From the NCBI GenBank assembly GCA_946491915.1, contig CAMLYR010000023.1, positions 1 through 19,036 of the forward strand: a DNA stretch of 19,036 nucleotides, given 5' to 3'. The position numbers were made by a program, and so were the translations under genes. The stretch comes from an uncultured Clostridium sp. GTDB taxonomy: Bacteria; Bacillota_A; Clostridia; TANB77; CAG-508. The notes beneath the pieces were generated by a model that did not search any database, was not told the origin of the DNA, and saw only the letters and a program-made list of their open reading frames with translations. Of the stretch, positions 7,508-15,712 are shown one piece after another; within the stretch, counting starts at the first letter, position 1; each line of letters starts with the position of its first letter.

Positions 7508-8713
7508 TTAAAAATATAAAATTGAACGGAATGAATTATTACTATATGCATTCATTACTGTATATACCCTAACGGATGTATAAAAAATACTTGCATCATA
7601 ACCTCCTCCTCTATCCGTACAAGGCGTAGCCGTATCCTTTGTATATGTCTCTGTTGTCCACTCATAACAATTACTTGACATATCATATATGTTGCATTGT
7701 ATGTCCCCAGATTCTCCTGATTTTTGTAATTTACTATTTAAAGTAATTTGTCTTGAATAATTTTCTAACCCATATTTTTGTATAAATACTATTGCCGTAT
7801 CCCATGCATAACTATTCATTAAATCACTATTAACTCCATCATATAAATCTTGACATGCTATAACTGCATTGTTTTGTGTAATATTACTCACGATTGTTTT
7901 TCCATACTTACTTTCTGCTTTACTACTTTCTCCTTCACTTGCCTCAAATCTTGCTATATAGTATCCTCCATTTTTTTTTACACTATTGATAAAATCTTCT
8001 ATATCTTTTGCTACTGTATTTGTATAACCACTTGATAAATGTTCTTCTTGTGTTTCTTCTACACAATCTCCTGTATATGTCATTGGAACTCCACCATTGC
8101 TAAAATTATATCTTCCTAATAATACTTTTTCTTTATTTTGTACTTCTTCTATAGAACCATCTTCACCTAATATTCCATCTACTGGTATCCATACATATTG
8201 ATTCCCATTTTTTGAATTATTTAAGTCGTCTCCTTCTACATTAGAGATTACAAATCCCTCTTCTACGGTTGTACCTTCTACATGATAAAATCCCTTTGGA
8301 ATTGGTACGCTACCTACTACAATTTCATATCCATCTATTGTCACTATTGCAGGTAAAGTCCCTATCCTATTTATATCTGATAATACCTTTCCTTTATATG
8401 TTATTCCCTCTATTTGTTTCAAATTGCTATTCAATTCATCTATATTTATTTTTCCATCTGTTCCAATACTACCTACCTCTGCTATATCTACTTGTTCTTC
8501 TGCATTTGTTCTTTTGGTTTCTTCACTTGCTTGGCTTGCTTTTGTTATGATGCCATTATCTCCTGTTAGTGTTGCTATAGTTACTCCTGCTAAAATCAAT
8601 AATATAATAATTGTAATTACTAAAGCAATAAGTGTAATAGCCGCTTCTTTCCCAAAATGCTTTTTTTCTTTTTGTAATTTAAAAAACAATTCTTTTCTAA
8701 AACTTTTTTTCAT
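7508..8713 (-). CDS. Pilin-like membrane-anchored protein with C-terminal FGE/C-type-lectin-like domain
   Basis: The 401-residue protein has a basic N-terminus (1-22), one hydrophobic helix of the type IV pilin kind (about 25-48, AITLIALVITIIILLILAGV) followed by the LTGDNGIITKAS segment common in clostridial pilin-like proteins, a linker, and a C-terminal domain from about 135. That domain shows scattered features of the formylglycine-generating-enzyme/C-type-lectin fold: YVWIPV (173-178), GGYYIARFEAS (249-259), NIYDMSSNCYEWTTE (341-355), RGGG (368-371) and a closing SFRSILYF. The Glu normally at position 5 of mature pilins is absent (Ala), so peptidase processing is uncertain; it may remain as a membrane anchor with an exported domain. 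The start at 8713 has AAAGGAG 10 nt upstream. The gene sits between nrnA (after a strong terminator) and truB, breaking a usual neighbourhood. Function is unknown; surface binding is the likeliest role by fold. Confidence 0.8.
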   Translation of the reverse strand: MKKSFRKELFFKLQKEKKHFGKEAAITLIALVITIIILLILAGVTIATLTGDNGIITKASQASEETKRTNAEEQVDIAEVGSIGTDGKINIDELNSNLKQIEGITYKGKVLSDINRIGTLPAIVTIDGYEIVVGSVPIPKGFYHVEGTTVEEGFVISNVEGDDLNNSKNGNQYVWIPVDGILGEDGSIEEVQNKEKVLLGRYNFSNGGVPMTYTGDCVEETQEEHLSSGYTNTVAKDIEDFINSVKKNGGYYIARFEASEGESSKAESKYGKTIVSNITQNNAVIACQDLYDGVNSDLMNSYAWDTAIVFIQKYGLENYSRQITLNSKLQKSGESGDIQCNIYDMSSNCYEWTTETYTKDTATPCTDRGGGYDASIFYTSVRVYTVMNAYSNNSFRSILYF

Positions 8714-8833
8714 ATCTACTTTTCTCCTTTCTCAGGCTTCGTTTTAACCTTTAAATTACACTCTTTTTTCTAAAAGTATTTCCTCTTTTCCTTTTTTTAT
8801 ACTTATATATCCTTTTTCTGTTTTCTATTTAAC

Positions 8834-8880
8834 AAAAAAAATAGTAAAATAATATCATTTTCAATACTATTTTACCATTT
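8834..8880 (-). terminator. Intrinsic terminator after nrnA
   Basis: Read on the minus strand, a 17-bp stem (8864-8880 with 8839-8855, two G-U pairs) with an 8-nt loop is followed directly by a run of U (complement of the a-run 8834-8840). It lies about 40 nt after the nrnA stop codon and should end the rbfA-nrnA transcript. The remaining sequence up to the next start (8714-8833) is AT-rich leader with no clear promoter. Confidence 0.85.
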
Positions 8881-8921
8881 TTGATTATTTGAATTTTATG
8901 GACTATTCCTCCAATTCAATT

Positions 8922-9875
8922 TTATAATACCTTTTTAATTTCTTTTATCAATTTTTCTTTTACTTGTTCAACATTTCCTGATACTACTGCACCTGCTGCT
9001 CTTGGGTGTCCTCCACCGCCAAAAACATAACAAATATCAGAAACATTAATATTTGAATTATTTCCAGTTCTCATAGAAACTTTATATAGATTTTCCTCTT
9101 TTTCACGTATAAACACAGAAACCTTAACACCTTCTATACTTCTTCCACTCTCAACAATACCTTCATGGTCTCCTGGTTCTGCATGTACATCTTCTTCATC
9201 TTGCTTATTAATATATGTAAATGCTATTTTGTTATCCTCTAGAAGCTCTAATCGATTCATTGCTCTTCTTAATAATTCAAAGTTAGATCTTGTTCTTGTT
9301 TCTAATACTCTTTGATATATGTCAGATATATTAACACCTTTTCTTAATAATTCGGCTGTAAATTCAAATGTTTCTGCTGTAACACCAGAATATTTAAACC
9401 CTCCTGTATCTGTGATAATTCCTGTTACAATACAGCTTCCTATATCTGCATCAATATCGATATCAAAATATTCAAACATACCTGCTAAAATTTCACAACA
9501 AGCAGGAGATACTGGATTTACAAAATTGAAATCTCCATACATCATATTACTGCTATGGTGATCAATCACAATTGTTTTTTTGGCTTTTTCAAAATATTCT
9601 CTGCCAACTAATCGTTTCAAATCTGCACAATCTAGTGAAATCGCTAAATCATATGTTTCAATATCTGAAGTTGTTTTTACAGTATTAGCACCTGGTAAGA
9701 AGGCAAATGTTCTTGGAAATTCTTTTACAATAACATCTACTTTCTTTCCTATTTTCTGTAAAGCTAAATTCATTGATAACACACTTCCAATAGCATCACC
9801 ATCTGGTGATTCATGTGCCATGACAACAATCGTTTCTGCTTGCTTGATTTCTACTAAAATATCATCTAATGTCAT
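8922..9875 (-). CDS. nrnA: DHH-family phosphoesterase NrnA (nano-RNase / pAp phosphatase)
   Basis: The 317-residue cytoplasmic enzyme belongs to the DHH-DHHA1 family, which hydrolyses short RNA oligonucleotides and 3'-phosphoadenosine-5'-phosphate; some members also act on cyclic-dinucleotide products. Seen: HESPDGDAIGS (21-31) with metal-binding His and Asp residues, LDCAD (81-85), the DHH motif at 105-107, and the DHHA1 signature GGGGHPRAAGA (about 286-296). All manganese ligands expected for the family are in place. The start at 9875 lies 4 nt after the rbfA stop with GAAGGAAAGG inside the end of rbfA, so translation is likely coupled. This rbfA-nrnA arrangement is usual in Firmicutes. A terminator follows. 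Confidence 0.93.
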   Translation of the reverse strand: MTLDDILVEIKQAETIVVMAHESPDGDAIGSVLSMNLALQKIGKKVDVIVKEFPRTFAFLPGANTVKTTSDIETYDLAISLDCADLKRLVGREYFEKAKKTIVIDHHSSNMMYGDFNFVNPVSPACCEILAGMFEYFDIDIDADIGSCIVTGIITDTGGFKYSGVTAETFEFTAELLRKGVNISDIYQRVLETRTRSNFELLRRAMNRLELLEDNKIAFTYINKQDEEDVHAEPGDHEGIVESGRSIEGVKVSVFIREKEENLYKVSMRTGNNSNINVSDICYVFGGGGHPRAAGAVVSGNVEQVKEKLIKEIKKVL

Positions 9876-9879
9876 TTTT

Positions 9880-10251
9880 TTATTCCTTTCCTTCTTCTTT
9901 TTTTGGCATGATTTCCTTTAGTATAGAATCAATTTTTGCACCATATTCAATAGAATCATCTAATTCAAAAATTAATTCTGGTGTGTTTCTTAAATTCACT
10001 CTTTTAGCTAATTCACTTCTGATATATCCTGATGATTTTTTTAATCCTGCCAATGTATCTTTTATATTTTTAGAGTTTAAAATACTAACATACACTTTTG
10101 CAAATTTCAAGTCATTTGTTACTTTTACTTTTGTAACACTAATCATTCCTGTTACATTTGGATTTTTTAATTCATATCCAATAATTTGACTAAGTTCTTT
10201 TTTATACTCTTCATCAATTCTTCCTAATCTAGGATTATTTTTTCCTTGCAT
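9880..10251 (-). CDS. rbfA: 30S ribosome-binding factor RbfA
   Basis: This 123-residue, single-KH-type protein binds the pre-30S subunit and helps mature the 5' end of 16S rRNA. Seen: the N-terminal RLGRIDEEYKKELSQII helix, the NPNVTGMISVTKVKVTNDLKFAKVYVSIL strand region, and the LRNTPELIFELDDSIEYG motif near the end, all characteristic. Length is normal. The ATG at 10251 follows AAAGGAGAG by about 5 nt. The gene lies 128 nt after infB, beyond an intrinsic terminator, so it depends on readthrough or its own promoter; the best candidate is TATACT at 10323-10328 without a good -35. Confidence 0.95.
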   Translation of the reverse strand: MQGKNNPRLGRIDEEYKKELSQIIGYELKNPNVTGMISVTKVKVTNDLKFAKVYVSILNSKNIKDTLAGLKKSSGYIRSELAKRVNLRNTPELIFELDDSIEYGAKIDSILKEIMPKKEEGKE

Positions 10252-10352
10252 AAAATTCTCTCCTTTATAAAGTGATTTCTCCTTTAGTTTCTTGTTCTAA
10301 TTTTCTACCTATTTCATAGGTTAGTATACTTTGTCTAGCCAACATTTTTGAG

Positions 10353-10381
10353 AAAAAAAGGAAAATCGCATTTTCCTTTTT
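10353..10381 (-). terminator. Intrinsic terminator after infB
   Basis: A 12-bp perfect stem (10355-10366 with 10370-10381, 3-nt loop) begins within the infB stop codon and is followed on the minus strand by a run of U. It separates rimP-infB from rbfA-nrnA, either as a full or partial stop. Confidence 0.85.
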
Positions 10382-13250
10382 ATCTCTTAATTTCTTCCAT
10401 TACATATACTTCAATAATGTCTCCTTCTTTAATGTCATTATAATCTTCAATTTGCATTCCACATTCAAAACCTTTTGTTACTTCTTTTACCTCATCTTTA
10501 AATCTCTTTAAGGTTGCTAAATGTCCGTCATGAATAACAATATTATCACGAATAACTCTTACGCCTGCATTTCTTTCTACTTTTCCATTTAATACATAAG
10601 CACCTGCAACCGTTCCTACATTTGAAATTTTGAAGATTTGTCTTACTTCTACATTTCCGATTACTTTTTCTTCGTATTTTGGTGCTAGCATTCCTTTCAT
10701 AGCAGCTTCTACATCTTCAATTGCTTGATAAATAACAGAATATTGTTTGATTTCTACTTCTTCTTTTTCTGCCATTTCTTTGGCTGTATGGTCAGGTCTT
10801 ACATTAAATGCAATGATAATCGCATTTGATACTTTTGCAAGTGTGACATCTGATTGGTTAACTGCTCCTGCTGCACTATGGATAACTTTTACTCTCACTT
10901 CTTCATTTTGTAATTTTTCTAATGATTGTTTTACAGCTTCTACAGAACCTTGTACATCTGCTTTTACAATTAAGTTTAATACTTTTAGTTTTCCTTCTTC
11001 CATTTGACTAAATAAATTATCTAACGTTACTTTTGTCACACTATTAATTGCTTTTTCTCTAGCTTGGCGTTTTCTTCTTTCTATTAAGTGTTTTGCCATT
11101 TTTTCATTTTTAACTTCATAGAAAGTGTCTCCAGCTTCTGGTACATCTGTTAATCCCATGATTTCAACCGGTGTTGAAGGACCTGCTGATTTTACTTTTT
11201 TACCTTTATCATTTACCATTGCTCTGATTCTTCCGATTGATGAACCAACCACAATGGTATCTCCAACATCTAATGTACCTCTTTGTACTAGCATTGTTGC
11301 AATCGCACCTTTTGACTTATCTAGTCTAGCTTCTATAACGGCACCTTTTGCTTGTTTATGTGGATTTGCTTTTAATTCTAATACATCTGCTTCTAATAAT
11401 ACCATTTCTAATAATTGGTCTATATTTTGATGTTTCTTAGCAGAGATTGGAACATAAATGGTATCTCCACCCCATTCTTCTGGTACCAATTCATATGCCA
11501 TTAATTCTTGTTTTACTTTATCAATATTCGCATCTGGTAAATCAATTTTGTTAATCGCAACAATAATTGGAATTCCTGCTGATTTTGCATGGTTGATGGC
11601 TTCAACTGTTTGAGGCATAACACCATCATTTGCAGCAACTACTAAGATAGCAATATCTGTAATTTGCGCTCCTCTCGCACGCATTGCTGTAAATGCTTCA
11701 TGTCCTGGTGTATCTAAGAAAGTAATTTCTCTATCATTAATTTTTACCATGTATGCACCAATAGCTTGTGTAATTCCTCCTGCTTCTCCTTCAATGACAT
11801 TTGTTTTTCTGATAGCATCTAAAAGAGATGTTTTACCATGGTCTACATGTCCCATAACAACAACAACTGGTGGTCTTGGTTGTAAATCTTCTTCTCTATC
11901 TTCAGATTCGTCAAATAAGATATCTTCTTCCGTTACAGTTTCTTTCTTTGTTGCTGTAATACCAAATTCTTGGGCAATTAAATATGCTGTATCAAAATCA
12001 ATTTCTTGATTAATGGTTGCCATAACACCAAAACCTAATAATTTTTTGATAACTTCTGCTGTTGTCTTTTTCATTTCTGCTGCAAAATCTTTTACTGTAA
12101 TAGTTTCTGGAATCTCTATATTGGTTAATTTAAAGATTTTTTGTTTTGTTCTTTCTTCTTGATTTTGATTTTTCTTTTTCTTTCCTCTTCTTCCTCTTTC
12201 TGTTGTTAAATCATAATAATCTAACATACCACCATCTTGGTCGTCAAACATATTTGATAATTGATTTGCTGTTTTTAATGTTTTTAGTTTTCCTTCATCA
12301 AAGTTACCATTACTAGAATTTCTTCTATTTTTTGACTTTTTGTTGTTTTTATTTTCCTCAAATCGATTATTATTTTTTTGTTTATCAATATTTTTATTAT
12401 ATTCTCTGACTGTTTCTTTCTCTACGACTTCTGTTGCCATAATATTTTTTATATTTTTCTCAATGCCTTTTTCATCTAATGGTCTTTTTCCGTATCGATC
12501 ATTATTATTAGCATTTCGATTGTTAAATTTATTGTTATTTCTATTGTTAAAGTTATTATTATTGTTATTAAAATTATTTCTTCTTTGATTATTATAATTA
12601 TTGTTTCTATTTTGATAATGATTATTCATATTATTGTTATTTACTCTTATATTCTTTGTCTCTGTTTTCATATTCTTATTTTCTTCAACCTTTTCTGGAA
12701 CTTTGTTAGATTTTTCTTCTTGAACAGTTTGTACTTCTGGTTTTGTATTTACTTCTTCTTTGACAACTGTTTCACTTTTTGCTTCTGTTTTTTCTTCTTT
12801 TTTTACTTCTTCCTTCTTTGGTTCTTGTTTATTTAATCCAAACAATTCACTAACTGTCATTGGTTTATTGGGTTTATTTCTATAGACAATATTATAGTCC
12901 TTATTTGCTTTTCTCTCTACAAAACCAATATTACTATTTCTTTTTTCCTCTTTTTTCACCACTTCTTTATTCTTTTCAGATTCATCTTGTGCAATAATGA
13001 CTTCTCTTCTAATAATAACAGGCGTTTCCTTTTCCTTTTTGGAATCTTTTTTTGTCTCTTTATGATCTGCATTTTTCTTTGTTCCTGTCATTTTTTTTGT
13101 AAGTGCTTCTTCTATTCTTTTCGCTTCATCTTCTTCTACACCACTTAAATGACTTTTGGCCTCAATATTTAATTTGTTAGCAATATCTAATACTTCTTTG
13201 CTTGTTAAATTTAGTTTTTTAGCTATTTCATGTATTTTTATTTTACCCAA
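10380..13250 (-). CDS. infB: Translation initiation factor IF-2
   Basis: This GTPase (about 956 residues from the TTG at 13250) brings fMet-tRNA to the 30S subunit and promotes subunit joining. Seen: an IF2N domain at the start ([26 protein letters not shown]), a long charged and Asn-rich linker (about 55-370), a second IF2N domain (about 378-430), and the G domain with GHVDHGKT (467-474), DTPGHE (513-518), NKID (567-570) and SAK (603-605), then domains II, III and the C2 domain ending in [14 protein letters not shown]. The start is uncertain. The TTG at 13250 has GGGGGTG 6 nt upstream and overlaps the ylxQ stop; an in-frame ATG at 13265 and GTG at 13259 exist but the ATG lacks a ribosome-binding site. 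The Asn-rich segment (12492-12647) is discussed in the findings. Confidence 0.96.
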   Translation of the reverse strand: MGKIKIHEIAKKLNLTSKEVLDIANKLNIEAKSHLSGVEEDEAKRIEEALTKKMTGTKKNADHKETKKDSKKEKETPVIIRREVIIAQDESEKNKEVVKKEEKRNSNIGFVERKANKDYNIVYRNKPNKPMTVSELFGLNKQEPKKEEVKKEEKTEAKSETVVKEEVNTKPEVQTVQEEKSNKVPEKVEENKNMKTETKNIRVNNNNMNNHYQNRNNNYNNQRRNNFNNNNNNFNNRNNNKFNNRNANNNDRYGKRPLDEKGIEKNIKNIMATEVVEKETVREYNKNIDKQKNNNRFEENKNNKKSKNRRNSSNGNFDEGKLKTLKTANQLSNMFDDQDGGMLDYYDLTTERGRRGKKKKNQNQEERTKQKIFKLTNIEIPETITVKDFAAEMKKTTAEVIKKLLGFGVMATINQEIDFDTAYLIAQEFGITATKKETVTEEDILFDESEDREEDLQPRPPVVVVMGHVDHGKTSLLDAIRKTNVIEGEAGGITQAIGAYMVKINDREITFLDTPGHEAFTAMRARGAQITDIAILVVAANDGVMPQTVEAINHAKSAGIPIIVAINKIDLPDANIDKVKQELMAYELVPEEWGGDTIYVPISAKKHQNIDQLLEMVLLEADVLELKANPHKQAKGAVIEARLDKSKGAIATMLVQRGTLDVGDTIVVGSSIGRIRAMVNDKGKKVKSAGPSTPVEIMGLTDVPEAGDTFYEVKNEKMAKHLIERRKRQAREKAINSVTKVTLDNLFSQMEEGKLKVLNLIVKADVQGSVEAVKQSLEKLQNEEVRVKVIHSAAGAVNQSDVTLAKVSNAIIIAFNVRPDHTAKEMAEKEEVEIKQYSVIYQAIEDVEAAMKGMLAPKYEEKVIGNVEVRQIFKISNVGTVAGAYVLNGKVERNAGVRVIRDNIVIHDGHLATLKRFKDEVKEVTKGFECGMQIEDYNDIKEGDIIEVYVMEEIKR

Positions 13251-13564
13251 GAACTTCACCCCCATTGTTTATTTTTTCTATTTCTTTAGATAAATTTATA
13301 TCTTGTATACCAAGTATTGCTTTATTTTTCTTTCCTATTGCTTTACTTAATGTTTCTATATCTGCTATTTGTATCATTGGTATATGAAATTGTTCACATA
13401 TTTTTTTAAATTTATCTTTTGTTCTGTCTGATGAATCCTCTGCTAGAATCACTAACTTTACTGTTCTCTTTTTGATACTATTTTCTACACTGTCTGCACC
13501 AAAAGCTATTTTACCGTGCTTTTGCAGATAATCCAATTAAACCTAATATTTTCTTATTTACCAA
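13243..13564 (-). CDS. ylxQ: L7Ae-family RNA-binding protein YlxQ, apparently frameshifted
   Basis: The gene encodes a small L7Ae/L30e-type protein that binds kink-turn RNA and typically sits between rnpM and infB. The family's N-terminus ([12 protein letters not shown]) is read from a TTG at 13564, with GAGGTG 6 nt upstream and an 11-nt overlap with rnpM, but this frame stops at CGG-TAA (13511-13516). The rest ([16 protein letters not shown] to NNGGEVLG) continues in the +1 frame to 13243. Removing one base around 13516 restores a 106-residue protein with the expected SAKAGKIAFG. The downstream frame alone could only start at a TTG (13536) with a poor ribosome-binding site and would lose the first beta-strand/helix. 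Frameshift, sequencing error or recoding are all possible. The body ([41 protein letters not shown]) is typical of the family. Confidence 0.85.
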
Positions 13565-13814
13565 GAATGACACCTCTTAAACTTTCATAAATTTCATCTG
13601 ATATATGTATATCTAACACTCTTTCTAATCTTTTTGATTTGATTACTTTTTCTAGGCATTTGATATCATCACAAATATATGCCCCTCTGCCTTCCATTTT
13701 ACCTGTTCTGTCTACATGTATCTCGTTTTCTTTATTTTTTACAATTCTAATTAATTGATTTTTATCTTTTTTTTCATTACATCCCATACAGGTTCTTTGT
13801 GGTATTTTTTTCAC
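13554..13814 (-). CDS. rnpM: RNase P modulator RnpM (YlxR)
   Basis: The 86-residue protein belongs to the YlxR family; the Bacillus member binds the RNase P RNA and modulates its activity. Seen: KKIPQRTCMGC at the N-terminus, the NQLIRIV strand, and the GRGAYIC signature followed by a C-terminal helix. The start is taken as GTG at 13814, with GGAGGG 6 nt upstream. An ATG in the same frame at 13883 would add 23 residues not found in the family and has no ribosome-binding site. The gene follows nusA by 94 nt and overlaps ylxQ. Confidence 0.93.
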   Translation of the reverse strand: MKKIPQRTCMGCNEKKDKNQLIRIVKNKENEIHVDRTGKMEGRGAYICDDIKCLEKVIKSKRLERVLDIHISDEIYESLRGVILGK

Positions 13815-13908
13815 TTGAAACCCTCCATTCGAACAGTTTGTTCTTGACTGGAAAAATTGCTTTTTCCTAGTATAATTATCCATTTTATTGTATGTTTCAA
13901 AATTTCAA

Positions 13909-15069
13909 TTATTCTTCATTTCCTACTTCTTGTTGATTTTCTTCTATGGGTTCTTCATTTTGTGTTTCATTTTCTTCTTGTGCTTTCATTAACATCTCTC
14001 TAAATTGTGATTCTGACTTAATATCAATTTTCCAATTTGTTAATTTTGCAGCTAATCTTGCATTTTGTCCTGATTTTCCAATAGCAAGTGATAATTGATC
14101 ATCTGGAACAATGACTTGTGCAAATCTTTCCTCTTCTTTTATATCTACTGCTAGTATTTTTGCTGGTAATAATGCTGAAGATATATAGATAGATGGATCT
14201 TCGTTCCATTCAATAACATCTATTTTTTCTCCATTTAATTCATTGATAACATTTTGAATTCTAACCCCTTTTTGTCCTACACAAGAACCAACTGGGTCAA
14301 TATTTGGGTCTGGAGAATAAACAGCTACTTTACTTCTATATCCAGGATCTCTTGATACACTCTTAATTTCAATAACCCCTTCATAAATTTCAGGTATTTC
14401 AAATTCTAATAATTTTCTTACAAAATCAGGATGACTTCTAGATACGATAACTTGTGGTGCTCCTTTTGCTCCTCTTTCGACATCTAATACATATCCTTTT
14501 ATTTTATCATTTACTCTATACGTTTCTGTAGGTACTTGTTCTTTTGTTGGCATAATTCCTTCTAGTCTTCCTAAATCCATTACCACAATATTTTTATCTG
14601 CTTTTTGGATAATGCCTGAAACAATTTCACCTTTTCTGTCATTAAATTCTGTGTAAATGATTTCTCTTTCTGCTTCTCTTAATTTTTGAATGATAACTTG
14701 TTTTGCTGTTTGTGCTGCAATTCTTCCGAAGTTTCTTGGAACAATTTCTACTTCTACTGAATCCCCAATATTCACATCTTTGTTAATTTTTTTTGCATCT
14801 TCTAAACTAATTTCTAATGCACTATCATTCGCATGTTCCATAACTTCTTTTATAGAATACACATGTGTTGCTCCAGTTTGTGGATCCATTACTACTTTTA
14901 CATTATCTAATGCATCAAAGTTTCTTTTGTATGCTGTTAATAATGCTGTTTCAATTGATTCTAATAAATATTCTTTTTTGATTCCTTTCTCTTTTTCTAA
15001 TTCTTCTAAAGCTAATATTAATTCTTTATTATCGATTGCTGGCTCTTTTGCTTTGCTTTTGCTTTTCAT
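13909..15069 (-). CDS. nusA: Transcription termination/antitermination factor NusA
   Basis: This 386-residue protein binds RNA polymerase and nascent RNA, controlling pausing, termination and antitermination. Domains in order: N-terminal RNA-polymerase-binding domain (about 12-135), S1 domain (about 147-212), KH1 (CVGQKGVRIQNVINEL near 276-292), KH2 (LSLAIGKSGQNARLAAKLTNW near 335-355), and an acidic tail rich in Glu and Asn. The length suits Firmicutes, which lack the acidic AR repeats of E. coli NusA. The ATG at 15069 has AAAGGAAGG upstream. It is the second gene of the rimP operon, 64 nt after rimP. Confidence 0.97.
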   Translation of the reverse strand: MKSKSKAKEPAIDNKELILALEELEKEKGIKKEYLLESIETALLTAYKRNFDALDNVKVVMDPQTGATHVYSIKEVMEHANDSALEISLEDAKKINKDVNIGDSVEVEIVPRNFGRIAAQTAKQVIIQKLREAEREIIYTEFNDRKGEIVSGIIQKADKNIVVMDLGRLEGIMPTKEQVPTETYRVNDKIKGYVLDVERGAKGAPQVIVSRSHPDFVRKLLEFEIPEIYEGVIEIKSVSRDPGYRSKVAVYSPDPNIDPVGSCVGQKGVRIQNVINELNGEKIDVIEWNEDPSIYISSALLPAKILAVDIKEEERFAQVIVPDDQLSLAIGKSGQNARLAAKLTNWKIDIKSESQFREMLMKAQEENETQNEEPIEENQQEVGNEE

Positions 15070-15133
15070 CTTTTTTCCTTCCTTTCTTATTTTCTCAAAT
15101 TAGATTGGAAAAGAATTAAATTTTCATTCTTTC

Positions 15134-15586
15134 TCAATCCCAATTATATATAGTTCTAATCTGTGCAATACTCTTTCTTTCAACCTTTATATCATCTTCT
15201 AAAATAATATATTCATCATCAAAATCTTTTAATATTCCTTGGTATTCTTTATTTCCTAAGGCATCTTTCTTGAATAATTTGATAGCAATTTCTTTTCCTT
15301 TATTTTGCTCTAAATGTTTATCTTTTCTTAACACTCTTTCTATCCCTGGTGATGACACTTCTAAGAAATATTGGTCTTTGATATAATTTGCTTCATCTAG
15401 TAAATCAGATATAGCATCATTTACTTTTTCACAATCATTTAAATCAATTCCTTCTGGTTTATCAATATAGATTCTTAGAAAATAATTTTTTCCTTCTTTT
15501 GCATATTCTACATCATATAAGTCATACCCTATATTTTTTATTTTATCTTTTAATAGGTTTTCAACTTTTTCTTCTATATTTGCCAA
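15134..15586 (-). CDS. rimP: Ribosome maturation factor RimP
   Basis: This 150-residue protein is needed for 30S subunit assembly. Seen: the N-terminal GYDLYDVEYAKEGKNYFLRIYIDKPEGIDLNDCEKVNDAISDLLD region, then FLEVSSPGIERVLRK, and a C-terminal SH3-like part with VERKSIAQIRTIYNWD, all characteristic. The start is TTG at 15586, with AAAGGAGG 8 nt upstream; no in-frame ATG is placed well. It is the first gene after the promoter at 15663-15691. Confidence 0.95.
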   Translation of the reverse strand: MANIEEKVENLLKDKIKNIGYDLYDVEYAKEGKNYFLRIYIDKPEGIDLNDCEKVNDAISDLLDEANYIKDQYFLEVSSPGIERVLRKDKHLEQNKGKEIAIKLFKKDALGNKEYQGILKDFDDEYIILEDDIKVERKSIAQIRTIYNWD

Positions 15587-15614
15587 GAAGTTTTCCTCCT
15601 TTTTTCAAAATTTA

Positions 15615-15637
15615 AGAGTGGGATTTGTTCCCACTCT
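15615..15637 (-). promoter_or_regulatory. Leader hairpin of the rimP operon
   Basis: A perfect 9-bp stem (15615-15623 with 15629-15637, 5-nt loop) lies in the roughly 70-nt leader, about 10 nt before the rimP ribosome-binding site. It is followed by TAAATTTTG, which is not a good U-run, so it is more likely a stabilising or regulatory leader structure than a terminator. Confidence 0.6.
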
Positions 15638-15662
15638 CTCGCTCTTGTTGTTTTCCTTATAT

Positions 15663-15691
15663 ATTATACCCACTTTTTACCAAAAATGCAA
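15663..15691 (-). promoter_or_regulatory. Sigma-A type promoter of the rimP-nusA-rnpM-ylxQ-infB operon
   Basis: On the minus strand, TTGCAT (15686-15691) and perfect TATAAT (15663-15668) are spaced by 17 nt. Transcription should begin near 15656, giving a leader of about 70 nt with one hairpin. This is one of the two best promoters in the window. Confidence 0.8.
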
Positions 15692-15712
15692 GGTTTTTTC
15701 AAAAAAAGTTGA

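Noticed and set aside
7508..8713. A complete diversity-generating retroelement in the window
   Set aside because: Only a protein resembling a target is seen; no reverse transcriptase, accessory gene or template repeat occurs in the 19 kb.
13815..13883. ATG start at 13883 for rnpM
   Set aside because: It has no ribosome-binding site and adds residues foreign to the family, while GTG at 13814 has GGAGGG at ideal distance.
14690..15103. 137-residue open frame on the plus strand opposite nusA
   Set aside because: It lies wholly antisense to the well-recognised nusA and its translation is Ser/Ile/Leu-rich without motifs; it has the look of a shadow frame. The same applies to plus-strand frames at 18410-18787, 5052-5402, 16332-16652 and 9869-10189.
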